Below are positions 57,214 to 64,000 of a DNA stretch of 64,000 nucleotides, in pieces. The notes beneath the pieces are model-generated. The model made no database searches and had not been told where the DNA came from. It saw only the letters and a program-made list of their open reading frames with translations. The DNA comes from Perognathus longimembris pacificus. Its lineage: Eukaryota; Chordata; Mammalia; Rodentia; Heteromyidae. The stretch covers positions 67,001 through 131,000 of the forward strand of contig NC_063161.1 in NCBI RefSeq assembly GCF_023159225.1, in the 5' to 3' direction. Position 1 is the stretch's first letter, and each line of letters starts with the position of its first letter. A program made the position numbers and the translations under genes.

Positions 57214-58155
57214 TTACAGAGGAGCCTTGCATTGCTGACTTGGGGTTGTGGGAGGACCCTTTTGGAATACCCCTCCAGCTCTGAATGGAGAAGCTCTTCA
57301 GACCACCCTTTGCTCAGCTTTCTGCAAAGCCATCATCCATGTATTAGATGAGGTCAGCACAAGCATGCTGGTATGAGACCTCCCCAACTTCCCTGCAGCA
57401 GGATTAGCAATCAGTGCTTCCCACCATGCCTTCCCACCCCCACCTCCAGCTGAACAGAGAATCAGGGAACACACTTTTATGTCTCTTTAGTAAATTGACA
57501 GTTGTTTAAGGTTTGTTTGGGTTTTGTTTTTTCCTCCCAAAACTGACCTCAGGGATATTTGATGTGTATCTACCAAGAGAATGATTGCTAATCCCTGGTT
57601 ATCACATCCCCCTTGCACAGTGTGAGGCCTTTAGCCCTTTTTCCCCTTGTCTCCAAGCCAACTTTTTAAAACAATGTTTTTGAACATACAACTGTTCATT
57701 CCAGATTTTTGTGCACCTACTATTTCAGGAACTCTTCTGAGATCACAAGAACAGGTTTGCATCACAGTTAAGTATAAACAAGTGACATGTTTAGCTGTAT
57801 GTAATCACATATAGACGTTAGTATAGGAAAACATGAGGTCATGCATAGCTGTGCCACAAGGAATACTTCATTTTGATTACAAGAAGTCGGCTTTCAGAAC
57901 AGCTTCTTTTAAAGTCTTCCTGTCAGCATGGGAAAGTTTCCTCCAGTTCATTAGGACTCCTTGAACACTGCCTCCTGTTAGTGGCCAAGGACTGCAGAAG
58001 AGATGCCCTGCTTGCCTCTCCTCCCCTGCCCAGTACCTGTGGCTTGGTAGTATGCTTTTATGATCATCCTGAACATCATTTGCATTATTTTTGTTGTTTT
58101 ATTTGTATTATTTTCTTTATTTTTTACAATAAACATTGAATTACATAGAATATTT
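57214..58155 (+). other. RABL2: RABL2 3' untranslated region
   Basis: About 0.94 kb of unique sequence follows the stop codon and leads to a canonical AATAAA at 58128-58133, so cleavage is expected near 58150. No repeat interrupts it. The sequence after the signal is TG-rich, as is usual downstream of a poly(A) site. Confidence 0.75.
58128..58133 (+). terminator. RABL2: RABL2 poly(A) signal AATAAA
   Basis: A canonical hexamer lies about 915 nt after the stop and is followed by TTGTGTGTGC at 58153 as a possible GU-rich downstream element. Confidence 0.75.
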
Positions 58156-58287
58156 GTGTGTGCTTAGATTCTGAGGTATGCTGAGGGAGGAAAGATACAG
58201 ATGGTCAACCACATTATCTTGATCTTCTACAGAGTAACCTCATCTTGACTTAGAGACTACCATTTCAGTGAAATTTAGTGTTTTAAG

Positions 58288-58525
58288 AACAAGTGCTGGG
58301 TGCTGGTGGCCCTTGCCAATAATCTCTAGCTACTTAGGAAACTGAGATCTGATGATCATGGTTTGAAGCCAGCCTGGGTAGACAAACCCTGACTCATCTC
58401 CCAATTAGCAACCAAGATCAGAAGTAGAGCTGTGGCTCTAGTAATAGAATGCTAGCCTTGAGTCACAAAGGGACAGTGCTCAGGCCCTGAACTCAAGCCC
58501 CAGTACTAGCACCACCAACAACAAA
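58288..58525 (+). mobile_element. B1-ID composite SINE
   Basis: GTGCTGGGTGCTGGTGGCCC start and a GAACTCAAGCCCCAGTACTA end; complete but worn. Confidence 0.88.
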
Positions 58526-59305
58526 ACATATACAAGTGTGGGAGCTCAAGAACAAGCCCATTTCTCCTTTAAATAAATAATACACACATAGTCAACTCAG
58601 GGTTCACCTGACCAGGGGTTTTTAGAAATGCATTACTTTAATGAGGTGGGATTTTAAAAGGAAGGGGGAAGGAAGGGAGAGAAAGTTTTAGTTATTGTAA
58701 ACAGTAGGTTGTTTATTTGACAATGCTGGCATTTGGGCCCAAGGACTCATGTAAGCAATTGTTCTAACCACTGAGATACTTCTCCAGACCAACAAGTACA
58801 AATTTTTAATACAACCAGCTAAGTTGAAATAGACTTCACATACTGTAAAATTCGCCATTGGTATTGACTCTGCACTGCTTTGTATCACATTCCCTAGAAG
58901 CAGAGCCTGAGGAGGTAATTGTTAGATGGCCAACTGGGGTCATTCTCTCCAAAGATTGAGTGAGGAGAACTGAAGGGATGGGAGAGAAAAAGCCAAGCAA
59001 GATTGTCTCAACTGGAAACAAGCTTCAAACATCACCATCAGGAAAGCTCTGGAGGACAAACTACCCGAGATTTTATCTAGCTTCAAGGCTGAAGGTGGGA
59101 ATAGGAACAGTCTGGTCATCAAAGTGTATAAAATAGAAAGGACAAAATGGCTCCATTTTAGCTAGGGCACTTATCTGAGGGAAAGGGAAGCTGTACACAT
59201 TTGTGAGATGAATGATCAGGTACAGTGCCAGCAATCCTCTACTGCCCACTCCAAAGTTGCCCAGATCCACCTGCTTCTTAAATTAGTTTGTTCCTTTTTT
59301 CTTTT
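58526..59305. other. intergenic sequence, no gene seen
   Basis: Between the RABL2 and ACR 3' ends. A worn SINE piece may lie at about 58705-58795. Confidence 0.4.
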
Positions 59306-59505
59306 CCTTTTCCTCAGTCATGGGGCTTGAACTCAGGGCCTGAGCGTTGTCCCTGGCTTCATTTTACTCAAGGCTAGCACTCTGCCAACTTGAGCCACAG
59401 CACCCACTTCTGGCTTTTTCTGTGTATGTGATACTGAGGAATCGAACCTAGGGCTTCATGTATACAAGGCAAGCATTTTTGCCATTAGGCCATATTCCCA
59501 GCCCC
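59306..59505 (-). mobile_element. ID-type dimeric SINE
   Basis: Complete, slightly diverged dimer preceded by a CT-rich tail. Confidence 0.9.
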
Positions 59506-59776
59506 TAGTTTCCTCCTCCTAAGCAGAGCTTCTCCACGATTCTAACTAGTCACAAGTTCTAGGGAAGCATATGAGAGCAAGTTCAGTGGGAAAAGGAAAA
59601 TGAGCCTCTGCTGCTACAGTTGAACTCTGTTGGAGACCAAAACATCATCTTCCTTTCCTACTACTATCCTCTAGCTAGAAGTCCTACTGGTTCTTCTGGT
59701 GCTCCTCTTGCCTGAGAGCTTTCATGGGGCTTTGATTGCACTTAATGCTAAGTGGATTAAGAGATAACATGAGTCG

Positions 59777-59983
59777 GGCTGGGGATATGGCCTAGTGGCA
59801 AGAGTGCCTGCCTCATATACATGAGGCCCTGGGTTCAATTCCCCAGCACCACATATACAGAAAATGGCTAGAAGTGGTGCTGTGGCGCAAGTGCCAGAGT
59901 GTTAACCTTGAGCAAAAAGAAGCCAGGGACAGTGCTCAGGCCCTGAGTCCAAGCTCCAGGACTGGCCGAAAAAAAAAAAAAGA
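59777..59983 (+). mobile_element. ID-type dimeric SINE
   Basis: Complete dimer with poly-A; AGAGATAACATGAGTC flanks it (59759 and 59981). Confidence 0.94.
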
Positions 59984-61860
59984 GATAACATGAGTCACCT
60001 AAACAGCATGAATCACCTGAGTATTAAGTACATTCCTCCCTACTTTTGCTTTATTACATTATTTCCTCAGGATGATGACCAGGGCCGATTACCTCTTCCC
60101 AGATGCTAACTTCTTTCTTTACTTGCCAGTTAACTAGCACATGGAACTTTTAAGAAGCATGGCTTTATATTTTGTGAAACTCTTATTGTATCTCTTAGAA
60201 GTCATCCACAACACTCTCTCCACTGTGGGTAAGCAGGGCAGTGCTATATCTGTCCGATTACTAGGGACACAACCACATAGTAACAAGCTGTATAACATAT
60301 CCTGAAAGGCCCCATCCTGATGGGGTCACCTCCAAATAGGAATCTCAGATGGGTCTTTAAACAGCCCTCCATTGCTCTGTGAACCAGTAACTTTCTACAT
60401 AGTATGGTGTACTAGTGTGCCCTGTGGCCATGTACTAGCCACTGAACTTCTAGGCCATAGATGCTGACCTGAGGTGCTTGCTATTTTATAAGATCCTTCA
60501 TTAATAGAGCAAACATTGAGAGGCCCTGAATACTTAATGGTGCTGGACCAGGCTCTCCTACAAGATAAACCTACACCTAGTACTTACTTTGGTTTTTAAA
60601 ACATAAAATTATTGCAACTTTGGGGATGGTATAGATTAGTGTGGACGTTTTGCTACTAAGAAGCTGGTCGTGTACACTGGGGTTCTATGACTATTTGGTC
60701 TCTAGTATTATAGGTATTCATTCATCAGCCTTGAAGCCCATGCACAGCCTCCAACTCAGCTATTAGGGCCACTATGCTCATGAGTCCCTGGTTCTTACCA
60801 AATGTGTTCATCTTTGCCAATATAATAGTTGTTTGAATTACATTTTTTTGGTGGTACTGGTGGTTGAACTCAGGGCTTCGCCTCTCACGTAGCTAACTGA
60901 GCCATAGTGTATAGCTTAAATTTAAAAATTATCAACAAATTTGTTTATGAGAATCAATATTCTTTGATCTGCCTTTTTGTCCCTGTGGATATTTGAAGGA
61001 TTTTCACTCTCTAGGTCCTGTCATTTTAATGCTAGTAACCAGCAATCATGTTAGCTAGTCCCAATCAAGTTCTTCTCCCTCAGTGAGAATGGGCAGTTAA
61101 CCAGGATTTCTTTCTCAGGACTACAAAAGATGTGGACAGTCTGGCTGGGTCTTTGTGGGGCAGATTCTGCCACACAGACTGAACATCTATGCAGCCAATC
61201 AATAAAAATTTCAGACTATACCTATACTTTTGCTGGCCTTCTCAGTATTCCTTATATATCTGTTCTGGCATTTCTTATTGATTGTATATTATGTCTTTAT
61301 ATCCTTATCATAATGGGTCAAACTTGTGGGGGATAATCTTAAATACCCACAAAAGGTAAGAAAGCTATTCAAAACTTAGGCTCCTCTGAAAGATACCTAA
61401 CCGTTTCACAGCAATTTCTGGAAATTGCCCCGTCACATTAGCATTTTTTTTTCCATTCCTGCCTCTAGGAACTAGTAGGTTTACCACAAGCCAGTAGTGA
61501 ACTTAAACAGGTAATCTTCAATTGTCCATCAGTAAGCCACAACTAAAACTGTTTCATTATTTTGGTCATCTTTTGTGCAGCCCATCCTCCTGCACAGAAG
61601 CCTCCATATCTCTGTCTCTTGGTAGCAACAGGAAACTAGGGCCTGTTCTTGGGAGACTTGGACTCTTACCCTTTCCTTCCTGATCAGCTCAGCTCACGGT
61701 GCTCTTTCAGTGCCCACCCCCCAACTGCATATGCAGAGACAATTCTGTATTTCTAACATCTGAAGTTTCACTGTGTGAAACAAACATACCTGACCTATGG
61801 CCCCAGTCACCCTATTCTAGCCCTATAACTTATGATTGAAAAACAAAAACCAAATGCAAG
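59984..61860. other. intergenic sequence, no gene seen
   Basis: Unique-looking AT-rich DNA. A small ID-like piece (-) stands at about 60850-60910. No conserved coding frame is recognised. Confidence 0.45.
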
Positions 61861-62015
61861 TCAGATGTAGTAGTACACATCTGCAATCTCAGCTACTCAG
61901 ATGGTAGCAAGAGGATTACAGTTCAAGAGCCAATCTCAAAACCTACATAAAAATCCTAGGAGTATAGCACACTTGTCTAGCAAGCATGAGGCCCTGGGTT
62001 CAATCCACAATAGCA
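61861..62015 (+). mobile_element. worn SINE close to the ACR 3' end
   Basis: AGTAGTACACATCTGCAATC and GAGGCCCTGGGTTCAATCCA are remnants of B1-like and ID-like parts. Confidence 0.65.
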
Positions 62016-62039
62016 AAAATTATAAAATCACAACATAAA

Positions 62040-62288
62040 CACATGAGCAATTGCACTTTATTAGAGGGTGAAGGAAGGCAGGGGTAGAGTTGATGATTTG
62101 GTGGAGTTGGAGCAGGCAGATAAAAGTTCAGAACAGAAAGCATCTCTTCATGTACATGTGTGTTCATGCTTATCTATTTACATATATGTGTATATATATG
62201 TACATAGATATGCATATATGTGTGTGTTTATTTCATCTATTTTTTTCTGAGGAGCGAAGGGCCTGGGTCTGTTGAAAACAAGGTCAGA
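62040..62288 (-). other. ACR: ACR 3' UTR with poly(A) signal
   Basis: On the - strand AATAAA lies at 62062-62057, about 227 nt after the stop. The UTR contains a degenerate TA/TG-rich microsatellite at about 62145-62235. Confidence 0.7.
62057..62062 (-). terminator. ACR: ACR poly(A) signal
   Basis: The + strand reads TTTATT, which is AATAAA on the ACR strand, at a normal distance from the stop. Confidence 0.75.
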
Positions 62289-62789
62289 TCAAGAGAGGAC
62301 TGTTTCTGGGAACTCTGTAGACCCCATGTAGTAAGAGTTCTTGGCAACAGAATAAGGCCTCCCCTTCAGAGCCTCTATAAGCAGCTCTAGGCGTTTGGCA
62401 AAAGAAAGTGCTTGGGGAGGTTTGGTGTGAGATAAAGGTGGTGGTGATGGTGGGGGTTGGGATTGGGGTTGGGGTGGATAGGGCTGAGGATGAGAAGCAG
62501 GACCAGCCTGTGCAGCATGAGGAGGGTTTTCAAAATACCAGGCAGGATTGGCAGAGACAAAGTGAGAAGAGGATGGATGAGTAGTAGGCGGGGGAGCTGT
62601 GGCTGGTTGAATCATGTGCAAGGCGTTTGGTCCTATCTTGGAAGCAATCCAGTCCAGGTAGTCCCAGGTGGCTGTGTAGATTCCAGGACGCTTAGCGCGG
62701 GCACAGCCTACTCCCCAGCTTGTGATTCCCACAACCACAAATGGGCTGTCTGCGTTGTCTCTGCACATGAGAGGCCCACCACTGTCCCC
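62289..62789 (-). CDS. ACR: ACR last exon: active-site serine and proline-rich tail
   Basis: The exon follows the acceptor CCGGGCAG (62790-62791 is the AG) and starts in phase 0 with GDSGGP. It encodes 166 residues. The proline-rich part ([17 protein letters not shown]) is much shorter than the long poly-proline run I recall in human acrosin. The stop is TGA at 62291-62289. Confidence 0.95.
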   Translation of the reverse strand, partial: GDSGGPLMCRDNADSPFVVVGITSWGVGCARAKRPGIYTATWDYLDWIASKIGPNALHMIQPATAPPPTTHPSSSHFVSANPAWYFENPPHAAQAGPASHPQPYPPQPQSQPPPSPPPLSHTKPPQALSFAKRLELLIEALKGRPYSVAKNSYYMGSTEFPETVLS

Positions 62790-63514
62790 CTGCCCGGAAA
62801 GACACAGAAGACATCACTCTCAGACTCAGCCACTCTTCCAGCCCAGAGGTGTCATGGGGCTCTGAGAGGACATTTTCTGCAGCCACATGGTTTTCTACTG
62901 CTAGAAGCACAAACAACTGTGTAAATTTGAGGTGATGCCAACAGCTTCCATTGGGTTATGAAGAGAATGTAGATTGCCATGAGTTTTCTTGCAATGAGAT
63001 GAGTGAACCCATGTAAGCATGTGTGTGGCTTAACTGCATGTATTAGCAACTATGGCTTTCTGTGCTTTGTGTTCCTCACAAGAGACAAGACTAGGTTTAA
63101 TGGTATAATCTAAGTGCTGAAGGTGGGATCAAGGGCTAAATGTGGTGACTGATCTTTTGCTAAGGGTAGCTGGTTGAAAGCACCTTATATCCTCATTGTG
63201 ACCATCAAGGCTAGGTGAAGGGACCAGAGAATGAATCATTAAAATAGGGCAAGGGCAGGGAGTAGAGATGGTGAAGCTCAGTGGCCCAAAACAAAGTGGT
63301 TGCAGGGCCTGGTGAATACTTGTGGGGCTGGGGGGAACCCTAGGGTCTGGGCACCAGAGGGAAGTTACCTGGCAGGTATCAATCTTGCCTGCAGGATACC
63401 CTGCACACACATTGGTTGACGTGACACGCCCATTGTACCACTGGGTTGAGTTACACAGGTCAAGGTCGAGGAGTTCCACACGTGCCTCCAGCAGGATAGG
63501 TGATGGCCTGGGAG
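62289..63514 (-). CDS. ACR: ACR, acrosin precursor, last two coding exons (5' part beyond the window)
   Basis: Acrosin is the trypsin-like serine protease of the sperm acrosome, made as a zymogen and active in zona binding and acrosomal matrix dispersal (known of the family). Two exons are visible on the - strand: 63514-63369 and 62789-62289. The first encodes [20 protein letters not shown] and ends at GKIDTCQ; the second opens with GDSGGPL, which holds the catalytic serine. After the protease domain ([20 protein letters not shown]) comes a proline-rich tail of about 110 residues that is removed in maturation, ending in a conserved [13 protein letters not shown] segment. The catalytic His and Asp lie in exons outside the window. 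Both exons are open and in phase, so the gene looks intact as far as it is seen. It is convergent with RABL2. Confidence 0.95.
63369..63514 (-). CDS. ACR: ACR penultimate exon
   Basis: On the - strand the acceptor is GGCCGCAG ending at 63515 and the donor is CAG|GTAACTT at 63368. The 146-nt exon encodes the stretch with [10 protein letters not shown] and [14 protein letters not shown], including conserved trypsin-fold cysteines. It begins inside a split codon completed by the upstream exon, which lies outside the window. Confidence 0.94.
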
Positions 63515-63757
63515 CTGCGGCCAGGCCACACAAAGGTTAAGTGATCAGGAAGATATGGAGGAAAAGCCCTGCCTCTTCCCTCCATGAACTCCCATCATCT
63601 GTAATGCTCTAGTTAAACCTAGATCCTCAGCCTCTCCTTGTACACTGCTGAAGGGAAGAACTAACTACATAGTGAAAGAGCAAACATTTGGAAGTAGAAA
63701 AATGTTACCTGAATGAAGGAGGAAAGGTGATGGATGATGATGATGATGATGATGATG

Positions 63758-63791
<34 letters not shown>

Positions 63792-64000
63792 TTCAAGACA
63801 GTTGTTGCACTACAAAATAAATGAATGAATGAATAGCATGTGCCCAAGCACTCACTATGGCTCCATGGTCCTGTTATTCCCATTTTGCATCAGGAGCTGG
63901 AGCATGGGAATGTCAGGAGCTGAAATCTGGCCAGAATTGCCCCTCTCCAGACCCAAGCCTGAAACACACCTTTCATTCCTCACAATATCTTTACAAGTCA
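63515..64000 (-). other. ACR: ACR intron (partial)
   Basis: Intron upstream of the penultimate ACR exon on the - strand. No further acrosin exon is visible before the window ends. Confidence 0.7.
63728..63786. repeat. compound (GAT)n(TG)n microsatellite
   Basis: About ten GAT units followed by about 14 TG units in an ACR intron. Confidence 0.93.

Overview
The window looks like nuclear DNA of a rodent. Its most abundant repeat is a tRNA-Ala/ID-derived dimeric SINE, accompanied by a B1-ID composite SINE, L1 and several LTR retroviruses. The SINE types look most like those of geomyoid rodents (kangaroo rats, pocket mice); that placement is inferred from memory of the families, not from a database search. 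Two protein-coding genes are recognised: a complete RABL2 on the + strand (coding exons 39882-57213) and the 3' part of acrosin, ACR, on the - strand (last two exons, 62289-63514). They converge tail to tail, as RABL2B and ACR do near the end of human chromosome 22q.

Layout. 1-5250: unique-looking DNA without recognisable genes, then a degenerate CCCTAA-rich telomere-like tract (about 2980-3740, with TTAGGG/CCCTAA words again near 4015-4045), then a 1-kb CpG island (about 4190-5250) that ends in a perfect RFX X-box. 5250-7880: old L1 and SINE debris. 7885-20685: one L1 in - orientation that keeps its 5' end, split by nested insertions: a 570-bp solo LTR, a 4.3-kb class II-like LTR retrovirus and several SINEs. 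21514-29058: a 7.5-kb gammaretrovirus-like provirus with both LTRs, a Pro-type primer-binding site, gag and pol remnants and no recognisable env. 30270-33558: a 3.3-kb non-autonomous relative whose two LTRs are identical base for base, so it is very young. 33690-37300: SINEs and sequence with no call. 37300-38061: CpG-rich probable RABL2 promoter with a perfectly duplicated X-box-like 20-mer. 39835-58150: RABL2. 58150-62040: intergenic SINE debris. 62035-64000: 3' end of ACR.

Function. RABL2 is a small GTPase of cilium and sperm-flagellum assembly, and acrosin is the serine protease of the sperm acrosome, so the gene pair is testis/cilium biased. RFX sites at the RABL2 promoter fit this. All ERV and L1 reading frames are broken. 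The main unusual points are the telomere-like relic beside RABL2, the second X-box CpG island with a strong - strand splice donor, the young non-coding retroviral element with leader repeats, a SINE carried inside the retroviral family, and non-coding sequence shared by two otherwise different ERV classes.
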